NCBI GenBank assembly: GCA_900768995.1
Contig: CAAGEZ010000049.1
Coordinates: forward strand, 1-57,688
Source of the DNA: Oscillospiraceae bacterium
GTDB taxonomy: Bacteria; Bacillota; Clostridia; Oscillospirales; Ruminococcaceae
Direction of reading: 5' to 3'
DNA: 57,688 bases
Shown piece after piece: positions 7,826 through 15,653 of the stretch. The translations under genes were made by a program, and so were the position numbers. Below the pieces are notes generated by a model. The model saw only the letters and a program-made list of their open reading frames with translations. It had not been told where the DNA came from and searched no databases. Each line of letters starts with the position of its first letter. The first letter of the stretch is position 1.

Positions 7826-9169
7826 TCATTCTTTTTCAGTCTGCTGAACAGTTTCATTCTCCATATTTTTCGGCAGAACAAGATTAAGCACCACCGCAAC
7901 AATGAACACAACAGCCACGCAGTTTTCCGCAAAAATATTCTGCACGATGCTGGGAAATACGGAGAATATTTCGGGGACCTGCGTAAAGCCCAGACCTATG
8001 CTGAGTGAAAGAGCTGTTATTACGATGTTCCGCTGAGTAAAGCCGCACTTGCCTATCATTTGCAGACCGCTCACCACTATTGTTCCGAACATCATAATGG
8101 TGCAGCCGCCGAGGACTGCGTCGGGGAGGGTGGCAAGAATGGCGCCCAGGAATGGAAATATGCCCGAAAGTATCATTATCACTGCACCCGTTCCGATAGT
8201 AAAGCGGTTTACCACCTTTGTCATCGCCACAAGTCCCACGTTCTGGCTGAACGAGGTTATGGGCAGGCAGCCGAATATTGATGAAATTGAGCTTACAAAG
8301 CCGTCGCAGGCAATGGAGCCCGATGTTTCCTTTACCGTAACATCACGCCCGAGCCCCGAAGAGCATACCGCTGATGTATCGCCGATAGTTTCAGTGGCGG
8401 ACACAAGGAATATGAGCGTTACGGAGATTATTGCGTTGATGTCGAATTTGGGTGCAAAGGGCATTATCTGAGGAAGTGAGATTATCCCCACGCCCGCAAG
8501 AGCGGAGAAATCCACCTTGCCCATAAATATTGCCGCTATGTAGCCCACAACAAGTCCGAAAAGTACGGACAGCTGCTTTAAAAATGACTTTGCGAAAATG
8601 TTGAAAAGTATGCAGCAGAGGAGGGTTATAAGTCCCAGCATCCAGTTTGATGCGCTGCCGAAATCGGCACTTCCGCTGCCGCCGCCGAATGATGCCGCTC
8701 CCACCGACAAAAGGGAAAAGCCGATAGCCGTTACCACGCTTGCCGCAACTATGGGGGAAATTAGCTTTATCCAGTATTTTGCAAAAAGTCCCAGTATTCC
8801 CTCTATCAGTCCGCCGATGAGCACCGCTCCGACCACCGTGTTGTAGTCATAGGCTGCGCCGATGTAGCAGAGGATAGAGACAAATGTGAAGCTTATTCCC
8901 ATTACGATAGGAAGCCCTGAGCCTACTTTCCACAGTGGGAAAAGCTGAATGAGCGTTCCTATTCCCGCAATTATCATTGCGCTCTGGATAAGGGCTGCGC
9001 TTTGTGTTCCGCTCAGTCCGCAGGCATTCGCCACGATGATTATGGGGGCAATGTTCGCCACGAACATTGAAAGAATGTGCTGAAGTCCGAAAGGGATAGC
9101 CTTTCCTATGGGCACACGTCCTTCAAGGCGATAGATGTTTTCAGTTGATACACTCTGAGTTTTCTGCAT
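7826..9169 (-). CDS. pbuX: xanthine/uracil permease (NCS2 family)
   Basis: A 447-residue polytopic membrane protein of the nucleobase:cation symporter-2 family. Family signatures include the N-terminal FGLQHILSMFVANIAPI segment, the QNVGLV motif in the middle and around 12-14 hydrophobic segments. Because it overlaps xpt by 29 bp, xanthine (or guanine) is the most likely substrate, so the symbol rests on context. The start MQKTQSVSTEN at 9169 was preferred over an upstream in-frame ATG because of the overlap and family length. Confidence 0.85.
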   Translation of the reverse strand: MQKTQSVSTENIYRLEGRVPIGKAIPFGLQHILSMFVANIAPIIIVANACGLSGTQSAALIQSAMIIAGIGTLIQLFPLWKVGSGLPIVMGISFTFVSILCYIGAAYDYNTVVGAVLIGGLIEGILGLFAKYWIKLISPIVAASVVTAIGFSLLSVGAASFGGGSGSADFGSASNWMLGLITLLCCILFNIFAKSFLKQLSVLFGLVVGYIAAIFMGKVDFSALAGVGIISLPQIMPFAPKFDINAIISVTLIFLVSATETIGDTSAVCSSGLGRDVTVKETSGSIACDGFVSSISSIFGCLPITSFSQNVGLVAMTKVVNRFTIGTGAVIMILSGIFPFLGAILATLPDAVLGGCTIMMFGTIVVSGLQMIGKCGFTQRNIVITALSLSIGLGFTQVPEIFSVFPSIVQNIFAENCVAVVFIVAVVLNLVLPKNMENETVQQTEKE

Positions 9170-9764
9170 TATGTACCCCCTGAGACTGGTCACGGAAATA
9201 AATTGCTCCTGTTGTCGGGTCCATACCGTCAACTATCGCAAGGGATTCAAGGTGATAGCCAAGGTTTCTTATGGTATGTCCGCCCATCTGGAAACCCTTT
9301 TCGATGACGATGCCTATTCCCTCAACAGCAGCTCCCGCAGCGTTTATGATAGAGATAAGTCCCTGGAGGGCGCAGCCGTTTGCGAGGAAATCGTCGATGA
9401 TGAGAATTTTATCCTCGGGGGAAAGATATTTCTTTGAAACGATGACCTGATTTGTGCGCTTGTGGGTAAAGGACTCCACCTCTGCCACATATACATCGCC
9501 CTCGATGTTGATGCTCTGGGACTTCTTGGCAAATACCACGGGCACGTCAAAATATCTTGCAGCGATGCAGGCGATGCCTATGCCCGAGGCTTCTATGGTA
9601 AGTATCTTTGTGATGTCCTTGCCCTCGAAACGGCGCTTGAACTCTGCGCCTATCTGCTCAAAGAGCCTTATGTCCATCTGATGATTGAGGAAACTGTCAA
9701 CTTTGAGGACGTTTCCCTCCTTGACGATGCCGTCTTTTACAATTCTTTCTTCGAGAAAATTCAC
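9141..9764 (-). CDS. xpt: xanthine phosphoribosyltransferase
   Basis: A 207-residue type I phosphoribosyltransferase that converts xanthine and PRPP to XMP in purine salvage. The N-terminus MNFLEERIVKDG and the PRPP loop LIIDDFLANGCALQGL (about 123-138) match Xpt. It starts with GTG at 9764 after AGGGGGAATATCA and overlaps pbuX at its 3' end, forming a salvage and uptake operon. Confidence 0.93.
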   Translation of the reverse strand: MNFLEERIVKDGIVKEGNVLKVDSFLNHQMDIRLFEQIGAEFKRRFEGKDITKILTIEASGIGIACIAARYFDVPVVFAKKSQSINIEGDVYVAEVESFTHKRTNQVIVSKKYLSPEDKILIIDDFLANGCALQGLISIINAAGAAVEGIGIVIEKGFQMGGHTIRNLGYHLESLAIVDGMDPTTGAIYFRDQSQGVHNAENSECIN

Positions 9765-9798
9765 TGATATTCCCCCTGTGGTGATTTAAATGGTAATG

Positions 9799-9865
9799 CT
9801 GTCGGGCTGTTCCGCCGACAGAGTATATACTGTATTATTATAAGGTCAAAAGCTCTTTCCGTCAA
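9799..9865 (-). promoter_or_regulatory. xpt promoter and structured leader
   Basis: On the minus strand TTGACG (9860-9865) and TATAAT (9837-9842) are 17 bp apart. The leader of about 65 nt contains a 7-bp hairpin, CTGTCGG/CCGACAG (9799-9821), upstream of the ribosome site. The classic purine riboswitch is not recognisable: the leader is too short and its conserved loop sequences are missing. Confidence 0.55.
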
Positions 9866-9989
9866 GTGATTTGAGAACTGTTCGGCAGACATTCGGCATA
9901 AAACGATAATTTATGACAGCTGCTTTATACAATGTGACGAAGGACAGAATTTTATTCCTGAAAAAATGAATAAAATTTGCCCGCTGTTT

Positions 9990-10018
9990 TTGACAAGTAC
10001 ATAAAATGGGGTTATAAT
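9990..10018 (+). promoter_or_regulatory. azlCD promoter
   Basis: TTGACA (9990-9995), a 17-bp spacer and TATAAT (10013-10018), about 30 bp before the azlC start. Both boxes are perfect consensus. Confidence 0.85.
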
Positions 10019-10047
10019 GTATATAAATCTGATAGGAGAAGTAAATT

Positions 10048-10737
10048 ATGAACAGGGAAGTTTTCAAAAAAGCTTTTATAAAATCGCTGCCTGTGCTGTG
10101 CAGCTATATTTTCGTGGGCACGGCTTACGGCATTATGATGGAGTCGGCGGGATTTAAATGGTATATGTCGCTGCTGGTGAGCGAGGCGGTCTACACGGGA
10201 GCATTTCAGTTTGTGCTGATAACCTTTTTAAGCAGCGGTGCTTCGCTTATTACCATAGCCCTCACAGCCATTCTTATGAACAGCAGGCAGACCTTTTACA
10301 GTCTTGCCTATCTTGACGAGTTCAAGCAGATGGGCAAAAAGAAATGGTATATGGTGAACACAATGACCGACGAGACCTTTGCGGTGAACACCACTCTTGA
10401 AAATGTGGAAAACAAGGAGGAGCGGCACGGAATTATGTTCCTCGTGGCGATACTTTCAAAGAGCTACTGGCTCATAGGCTCGGTGATAGGCGGCATTCTC
10501 GGTCAGCTTATCCCCTTTGAGCTTGAGGGCATAGACTTCTGTATGACGGCGCTTTTTGTCATAATTTTCATCGACAGGTGGGAAAATGCCAAGTCCCACA
10601 AGCCTGCGCTTATGGGTCTCGGAGTAGGTGTGCTCTGCCTGTTTATTTTCGGCTCGTCCGCATTTATGCTCCCTGCACTCCTTATCACATCGGGGCTGCT
10701 TGTGCTTTTCTGCGGAAAGGAGGGTGAAAGGGTATGA
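10048..10737 (+). CDS. azlC: AzlC-family branched-chain amino acid exporter, large subunit
   Basis: A 229-residue inner-membrane protein of the AzlC (LIV-E) family. Family features are the N-terminal YGIMMESAGF segment, the LMNSRQTFYSLAYLDEF motif and the conserved TDETFAVN stretch. With the small partner AzlD it forms an exporter of branched-chain amino acids or analogues. A good AGGAG ribosome site precedes the ATG. Its last four bases overlap azlD (ATGA), implying translational coupling. Confidence 0.92.
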   Translation: MNREVFKKAFIKSLPVLCSYIFVGTAYGIMMESAGFKWYMSLLVSEAVYTGAFQFVLITFLSSGASLITIALTAILMNSRQTFYSLAYLDEFKQMGKKKWYMVNTMTDETFAVNTTLENVENKEERHGIMFLVAILSKSYWLIGSVIGGILGQLIPFELEGIDFCMTALFVIIFIDRWENAKSHKPALMGLGVGVLCLFIFGSSAFMLPALLITSGLLVLFCGKEGERV

Positions 10738-11060
10738 CGGGATATGGATATATTGCCGCCGCCATTATAATTTCGGCGGTCATAACCTTTCTTCTCAGGG
10801 CGTTCCCGTTCCTCGTTTTCAGAGGTGAGCACAAGCTCCCCGATATCCTTGACAGGCTTGGAAAGCTGCTCCCCTCGGCAGTTATGGCTGTGCTTATAAT
10901 CTATTGCCTTAAAGATGTAAAGACCGACATTATTCACACAGGTATCCCCGAAATTGCGGGAGTTATTGCAACGGCAGTCTCATATAAGCTCAGACACAAC
11001 ACATTTCTGAGCATTATCCTCGGAACAGCCTGCTGTATCGTGCTGATGCATTTTATGTGA
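10734..11060 (+). CDS. azlD: AzlD-family branched-chain amino acid exporter, small subunit
   Basis: A 108-residue membrane protein with four hydrophobic segments and the AzlD signature TFLLRAFPFLVF near residues 19-30. It partners AzlC. Its stop codon lies inside the 3' end of the convergent AraC-family gene (8-bp overlap), so there is no room for a separate terminator. Confidence 0.9.
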   Translation: MTGYGYIAAAIIISAVITFLLRAFPFLVFRGEHKLPDILDRLGKLLPSAVMAVLIIYCLKDVKTDIIHTGIPEIAGVIATAVSYKLRHNTFLSIILGTACCIVLMHFM

Positions 11061-11925
11061 TGCTTTGGCGGTAAACCTTGGGTGTAACGCCAAAAGCGGC
11101 GGTGAAGATACGGATAAAGTAGCTTATATTGTCAATGCCGCATTCAACGGCTATCCGTGTCACTGTGTCATCGGTGGAGAGCAGGAGCTTTGCCGCTTTT
11201 TCAAGCCGCAGTGCTGTTAGGTATTTCACGGGGGTCATACCCACGCAGGAATTAAAGCACCTGAGAGCTTCGCTTTTGCTGATGCTTGCAGAGCCTGCAA
11301 TGTCGGCAAGGGTTATCTTTTCTTTGTAATTATCGGCTATAAACTGCATCATTGTACGCATTCGGGAGCGGGTGAGCATCGTTCCCCTGTCTGCGGCGGG
11401 TGTGCAGGCTTTGGCGAGAGGACATATCTCCTGCCACAGCCTGCACACCTTTATCATTATCCCCAGCTTGTCATCAAATCCTGCTGCTGCGGTGTAAACA
11501 GCGTCGGTGAGCAGTGACATCAGAGGAGCTTCGTTTTTCCTTATAACGATATACTCGCAGCCCGATGTGAGCACGGGACGGACATATTCCTCATAAATGT
11601 CCGAGCCGTCGGGGGCGATGAACTCGGGGCTGAAAAGAATATTTGGCATTTTTGCGTCATTTTCCGTTTCAAAGCGGTGTATGGCACGGCTGTTTATGAA
11701 AATGCCGTCCCCCTCTTCGAGGCATATCCTTGCGGAATTTACTGAACACAGCACCGTGCCGCTTTCGGCATAGCAAAATTCAAATTCCCTGTGCCAGTGC
11801 CAGTCAACCAGCTGCTTGGAAAAGCTCCTGATGTCATCGTAATAATACTCAAACGGAAAGCCTGCCGTTCCGTGCTGTCTCAGCTCCCGCATTGATTCAT
11901 CGGTAATTATCTCGGTTATCTGCAT
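11053..11925 (-). CDS. AraC-family transcriptional regulator
   Basis: A 290-residue regulator. The N-terminal cupin-like sensing domain contains HWHREFEFCYAESG and GDGIFINSRAIHRF. The C-terminal pair of helix-turn-helix motifs (about 190-288) ends in the family signature region VECGIDNISYFIRIFTAAFG. Effectors of this cupin class are often sugars. It is divergent from the MFS gene at 12043, whose promoter has a good -10 but a poor -35, which fits activation by this protein; that link is inferred. Confidence 0.88.
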   Translation of the reverse strand: MQITEIITDESMRELRQHGTAGFPFEYYYDDIRSFSKQLVDWHWHREFEFCYAESGTVLCSVNSARICLEEGDGIFINSRAIHRFETENDAKMPNILFSPEFIAPDGSDIYEEYVRPVLTSGCEYIVIRKNEAPLMSLLTDAVYTAAAGFDDKLGIMIKVCRLWQEICPLAKACTPAADRGTMLTRSRMRTMMQFIADNYKEKITLADIAGSASISKSEALRCFNSCVGMTPVKYLTALRLEKAAKLLLSTDDTVTRIAVECGIDNISYFIRIFTAAFGVTPKVYRQSIT

Positions 11926-11954
11926 ATATATCCCCTTTCACAGACTTTGGAGAT

Positions 11955-11984
11955 ATTGTATCATAAAATGATGATTTTAGTCAA
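11955..11984 (-). promoter_or_regulatory. promoter of the AraC-family gene
   Basis: On the minus strand TTGACT (11979-11984) and TACAAT (11955-11960) have an 18-bp spacer. In the opposite direction TATAAT near 12005 serves the MFS gene, but no convincing -35 accompanies it. Confidence 0.6.
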
Positions 11985-12042
11985 GACTTTGAGTAAACTT
12001 TGTGATATAATGCAACAGGTATAGAAAAAGGAGGCTTTTTAT

Positions 12043-13221
12043 ATGAAACCAAACTACAAATCAACAATGTATGCCTGCTTTATCGGATATATCGTGCAGG
12101 CAATTGTCAATAACTTTGTGCCCCTGCTTTTTGTGACCTTTCAGAAAAGCTACGGCATTCCCCTTTCACAGATAACACTGCTCATAACCGTAAATTTCGG
12201 CGTTCAGCTTGCGGTCGATCTGCTCTCGGCAGGCTTTGCGGATAAGATAGGCTATCGTGCCTCGGCAATTATTGCACACATCTGCTCGGCGGCAGGACTT
12301 ATTATGCTGACGGTGCTGCCGCAGATAATGCCCGATGCATTTGCGGGACTGCTCATATCGGTGGTGGTGTATGCTGTGGGCGGCGGACTTATCGAGGTGC
12401 TTATAAGCCCCATTATCGAGGCGTGCCCTACGGACAACAAGGAAAAGGCAATGAGCCTGCTCCACTCCTTTTATTGCTGGGGACACGTTGGAGTAGTTCT
12501 CCTCTCCACCGCATTTTTCTCTCTTTTCGGCACGGAAAACTGGAAGATACTTGCTTTGATATGGTCGGCTGTGCCTGTGCTCAACACGGTGCTTTTTGCT
12601 AAGGTTCCCATATATCCCCTTGTGGAAGAGGGCGAAACGGGACTTACATTCAAGGAGCTTTTTGCAAGCGGCATTTTCAGAATGCTCCTTGTGATGATGA
12701 TATGTGCGGGGGCAAGCGAGCAGGCTGTGAGCCAGTGGGCTTCTGCCTTTGCGGAAAAGGGTCTCGGTGTGAGCAAGACTGTGGGCGACCTTGCGGGTCC
12801 AATGGCTTTTGCGGTGCTTATGGGGCTTTCACGTCTCATTTACGGCAAATACGGTCACAGGTTCGACCTTGACAGATTTATGAAATACAGCTGCTTTCTG
12901 TGCATAGGTGCATATCTGTGCATCACTCTTGTGCCGAACCCCGTGATATCCCTTATCGGCTGTGCGGTGTGCGGCTTTTCGGTTGGCATAATGTGGCCCG
13001 GCACATTCAGCAAGGCCTCCGCTTCAATAAAGGGCGGCGGCACGGCTATGTTTGCTCTCCTTGCACTTGCGGGAGATGTAGGCTGTTCGGGCGGCCCTAC
13101 CCTTGCGGGATTTGTTTCCGACAGGGCAGGCGGGGATATGAAAGCGGGCATTCTTGCGGCGATGATATTCCCTGTGGTTATGACGGTATGTCTTTTTGCG
13201 GAGAAGCGCAAGGCTGACTGA
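12043..13221 (+). CDS. MFS transporter, sugar-permease-like
   Basis: A 392-residue major facilitator with 12 predicted membrane segments. The loop 2-3 motif reads GFADKIGYRAS, the usual GxxxDRxGxR type. The general shape resembles FucP/GlcP-type sugar permeases of Firmicutes, but the substrate cannot be read. A strong GGAGG ribosome site precedes the ATG. It is divergent from an AraC-family regulator that may control it. Confidence 0.82.
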   Translation: MKPNYKSTMYACFIGYIVQAIVNNFVPLLFVTFQKSYGIPLSQITLLITVNFGVQLAVDLLSAGFADKIGYRASAIIAHICSAAGLIMLTVLPQIMPDAFAGLLISVVVYAVGGGLIEVLISPIIEACPTDNKEKAMSLLHSFYCWGHVGVVLLSTAFFSLFGTENWKILALIWSAVPVLNTVLFAKVPIYPLVEEGETGLTFKELFASGIFRMLLVMMICAGASEQAVSQWASAFAEKGLGVSKTVGDLAGPMAFAVLMGLSRLIYGKYGHRFDLDRFMKYSCFLCIGAYLCITLVPNPVISLIGCAVCGFSVGIMWPGTFSKASASIKGGGTAMFALLALAGDVGCSGGPTLAGFVSDRAGGDMKAGILAAMIFPVVMTVCLFAEKRKAD

Positions 13222-13253
13222 TATGCAATTTAATGAAAAAATGCTTTTGCCTC

Positions 13254-13314
13254 TTGACAAAGGCAATTTTTTCTGCTATATTATAATTACAACGTAATCA
13301 ATTACAGTGTAATT
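13254..13314 (+). promoter_or_regulatory. TetR-gene promoter with two tandem operators
   Basis: TTGACA (13254-13259), 17 bp, TATATT (13277-13282). Immediately downstream are two related palindromes: AATTACAACGTAAT (13285-13298) and a perfect AATTACAGTGTAATT (13300-13314). They sit across the transcription start, as expected for TetR autorepression. Confidence 0.75.
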
Positions 13315-13334
13315 GATTTTAAAGAGGTGAATTT

Positions 13335-13949
13335 ATGGCGTTAAGAGACCATTCATTGGACGATAAAATAATTACAGCCGCAATGGAGGAATTTTCGGAA
13401 AAGGGCTATATGGGGGCATCGCTTCGAAAGATAGCCGAAAGATCGGGGGTCACCGTTGGCGCTATACAGACACGCTACAAATCTAAAGATGAGCTGTTTG
13501 CAAGCCTGTTAAAGCCCTTTCTTGAAAATATCGAGAAAACCTTCGGCAATATAAAAGCCGATTATTATTCCGAAACCGAGGACAACATACTCGCTCAGCT
13601 CCAAAGCTCTATGGGGTACGAATCAAAGGCTATACTTCACCTTATCTTTGACCATTACAGCGAAGCCGTGCTGCTTTTGTACCGAAGTGCAGGCAGCAGC
13701 CTTGAAAATTATTTTGATATGCTTGTGGAAAAAAAGATAAGGGAAAGCGTTCTGTTTTTTAAAAATGCGGGGTATGATGACATTGACGAAAAACTGCTGG
13801 GACTTCTGATATCACTGCAATTTGACAGCTACCGCCGGATAGTAAGCGAATGCCCCGACAGGCAGTGCGCCGAAAAATATATGCAGTCCCTGATGACCTA
13901 TCATCTGGGCGGCTGGGAAAAGCTATTTAATGAACAGGAGGATATGTGA
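13335..13949 (+). CDS. TetR/AcrR-family transcriptional regulator
   Basis: A 204-residue regulator. The N-terminal helix-turn-helix (about residues 8-55) reads FSEKGYMGASLRKIAERSGV then GAIQTRYKSKDELF. The C-terminal ligand-binding part is unlike better-known members. It probably binds the two palindromes in its own promoter. It shares a stop/start overlap with the next gene (TGATG), so both are co-regulated and the downstream product may relate to the ligand. Confidence 0.88.
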   Translation: MALRDHSLDDKIITAAMEEFSEKGYMGASLRKIAERSGVTVGAIQTRYKSKDELFASLLKPFLENIEKTFGNIKADYYSETEDNILAQLQSSMGYESKAILHLIFDHYSEAVLLLYRSAGSSLENYFDMLVEKKIRESVLFFKNAGYDDIDEKLLGLLISLQFDSYRRIVSECPDRQCAEKYMQSLMTYHLGGWEKLFNEQEDM

Positions 13950-14575
13950 TGAAATACAACGGATTTTATTATTTTATGTTCAAAAGCCCGATGAAAAAGG
14001 TGATCGCAGAAAAATACGGCAGTGAATACGCCGCAGAAATTATGAAAAAAAGCAAGCAGGTTTACCGTGAGCTTGTTGATAAGGCTGAGGATATCGGCGA
14101 TGATAACCCTATGGCATACAATGAGCTGTTTGCGCTGGTATTCGTTGCACCGTACATAGCAAGCGGCAAAAAAATTCCCCCTGAGACCGTGCAGGAAATG
14201 ATGCGCCGCTCCCTTTATCACATCAAATGGTATTTCGGCAAGACCGACCTGAACACCGAAAAGGGCAAGGCTGAAAATAAAAAAAACATCGTAAAATACA
14301 CAAAGTGGTACACAGCAGAAAAGGAAAAGCAGTACCCAAATTCATTCAAGGTTGATTTTGTGGGACAGCCCTATGAGGGTGCCTGCTACTATCGTATAAC
14401 CCGCTGTCCTATCTGTTCATATGCTCAAAAGCTTGGGGTAAGAGAGCTGATGCCGCTGTTTTGTAAGCTGGACGAGGTTATGATAACCCTCCAGCACGGT
14501 GTCCTCCACCGTCAGCAGACCCTTGCTTCGGGGGGCGATTACTGCGATTATTTCATTACGGGAAACAAGGAGTAA
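13949..14575 (+). CDS. L-2-amino-thiazoline-4-carboxylic acid hydrolase family protein (PF14196-like)
   Basis: A 208-residue cytosolic protein. Its C-terminal half shows the family pattern: RCPICSYAQKLG, then LMPLFCKLDEV, then LHRQQTLASGGDYCDYF, with conserved Cys, Asp, His and Arg residues. The founding enzyme (AtcB type) opens the thiazoline ring on the way to cysteine; most homologues are uncharacterised. The start is the ATG at 13949 with AGGAGGAT upstream; a GTG three bases earlier is possible. It is translationally coupled to the TetR gene. Confidence 0.7.
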   Translation: MKYNGFYYFMFKSPMKKVIAEKYGSEYAAEIMKKSKQVYRELVDKAEDIGDDNPMAYNELFALVFVAPYIASGKKIPPETVQEMMRRSLYHIKWYFGKTDLNTEKGKAENKKNIVKYTKWYTAEKEKQYPNSFKVDFVGQPYEGACYYRITRCPICSYAQKLGVRELMPLFCKLDEVMITLQHGVLHRQQTLASGGDYCDYFITGNKE

Positions 14576-14659
14576 ACTTCATCAGTCATCAAAAAATTTT
14601 GAGAAAATTTTTCCGTGTATCAAAAGCCACCGGAAGCTAATAATAGTATTACGCCAAAG

Positions 14660-14706
14660 TGCACAGGCATTTACGGGTTCTTATTACAGGAACAAATTCC
14701 TGTGCA
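14660..14706 (+). promoter_or_regulatory. structured leader upstream of the DUF1540 gene
   Basis: TGCACAGG (14660-14667) can pair with CCTGTGCA (14699-14706). The overlapping CAGGAA-caaa-TTCCTG hairpin competes for the same bases. Two mutually exclusive hairpins just before the ribosome site could regulate the small Cys-rich protein, but this may be chance. Confidence 0.3.
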
Positions 14707-14743
14707 TTTGAGCGATAATATAAATATTTCGGAGGATACGGAA

Positions 14744-14914
14744 ATGACTAAGAATTCTTCTATCAAGTGCGATGTAACAAGCTGCAAGTACAATCTCGAG
14801 AACGAGCACTACTGCTCACTGGAGAGCATCAAGGTAGGCACACACGAGGCTAACCCCACAGTTCCCGAGTGCACCGACTGTATGTCCTTTGTATGTAAGT
14901 GCGGCTGTCAGTAA
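14744..14914 (+). CDS. DUF1540 small cysteine-rich protein
   Basis: A 56-residue protein with seven cysteines, in the pattern CDVTSCKYN, then YCSLESIKVG, then CTDCMSF, then CKCGCQ. This matches the DUF1540 domain common in spore-forming Clostridia, which is presumed to bind metal; its function is unknown. The ATG at 14744 has a clear GGAGGA ribosome site. The longer upstream frame lacks one. A terminator follows. Confidence 0.85.
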   Translation: MTKNSSIKCDVTSCKYNLENEHYCSLESIKVGTHEANPTVPECTDCMSFVCKCGCQ

Positions 14915-14933
14915 TTATCCGAAACTGAAATGA

Positions 14934-14976
14934 AAAAAAACGGACATCTGTTTAACAGCAGATGCCCGTTTTTTAT
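14934..14976 (+). terminator. intrinsic terminator after DUF1540
   Basis: The arms CGGACATCTG (14941-14950) and CAGATGCCCG (14959-14968) pair with one mismatch and are followed by TTTTTTAT. Confidence 0.75.
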
Positions 14977-14982
14977 TGGAAA

Positions 14983-15009
14983 ATACTATATTCCGAAATT
15001 ATATAGTAT
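14983..15009. repeat. 27-bp mini inverted repeat with ATACT/AGTAT ends
   Basis: ATACTATAT (14983-14991) and ATATAGTAT (15001-15009) form a perfect 9-bp inverted repeat. Its ATACT/AGTAT ends match those of the two larger elements immediately to the right. Confidence 0.5.
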
Positions 15010-15033
15010 GTACATAATGTCACCAATTATCTA

Positions 15034-15210
15034 ATACTAATCTTTGATCGTTCTATAGACAAAGGCGACAGATAGAACGCTGACAATCTATGAAAGCGAC
15101 CGCAGGCGGGCTTTCCGCCCGGCAAGAGAGTGTTGCTTTATAAAGCAACCTGACGACGAGTGGCTGCGTTATAGCTGTTGGATTTGTCTATAGGTTGATT
15201 AAAGAAGTAT
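15034..15210. repeat. MITE-like repeat B with imperfect terminal inverted repeats
   Basis: A 177-bp element with no gene. Its ends are imperfect inverted repeats of about 28 bp that begin ATACT and share CTATAGACAAA. Inside lie a GC hairpin with the core CAGGCGGGCTTTCCGCCCGG (around 15100-15126) and a perfect 18-bp palindrome, GTTGCTTTATAAAGCAAC (15132-15149). The GC hairpin core recurs at 57641-57665. Confidence 0.6.
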
Positions 15211-15223
15211 AAAATATGCATTT

Positions 15224-15325
15224 ATACTAAGAACCAATTAAAAGCTGTACAAAAAATCGAGCATAATCTTGCATATATGGATTCTGCGAAGATTTTTTGT
15301 CTACAGTTTTATTGGTTATTAGTAT
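15224..15325. repeat. palindromic MITE-like repeat A, copy 2 (inverted)
   Basis: A 102-bp copy in opposite orientation to the copies at 2350 and 33186, with ends ATACTAAGAACCAATT and ATTGGTTATTAGTAT. It is nearly identical to copy 1 and lies 13 bp after repeat B. With repeat B and the mini repeat it fills the roughly 490-bp gap between the DUF1540 and DUF3343 genes. Confidence 0.85.
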
Positions 15326-15407
15326 TATACCCAGTAACACAACTCCCCCCGCCCGAATATAATAAACAAGACGGAGCATAAAGCTGCGTCTGAAAGAGGT
15401 GATCTGT

Positions 15408-15632
15408 GTGAATAAGCACATCATTGCTTTTGCTTCAGTGACCCAAGCGAACAAGGCTAAGTCGGTATTTGAACGATACGGACTGAAAGCCGAGGTAAAA
15501 AGAACGCCGGGGACACTTTTTCGGGGCTGCGGATTCAGCGTTGCCGTTGAGGGACGCTCCGACAGGCTCGTAAAAATTATGGAGGACAACGGCATTTCAT
15601 ATAAATCCATCAGCAGTGCACAGGGCAAATAA
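15408..15632 (+). CDS. DUF3343 small protein (putative Se/S carrier-like)
   Basis: A 74-residue protein. The N-terminal HIIAFASVTQANKAKSVFE and the motif RTPGTLFRGCGFSVAVEG match DUF3343 proteins, which are often found beside cysteine-desulfurase-like enzymes and are suspected to carry sulfur or selenium on the conserved Cys. The start is the GTG at 15408, with AGAGGTG as the ribosome site. It lies 21 bp before the aminotransferase-like gene, so the two probably form one transcript. Confidence 0.78.
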   Translation: MNKHIIAFASVTQANKAKSVFERYGLKAEVKRTPGTLFRGCGFSVAVEGRSDRLVKIMEDNGISYKSISSAQGK

Positions 15633-15653
15633 TGACGGAGGGAATGATCTTAT

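Noticed and set aside
9765..9846. Guanine/xanthine purine riboswitch before xpt
   Set aside because: The leader is too short and lacks the conserved three-way-junction and loop sequences; only a simple hairpin is visible.
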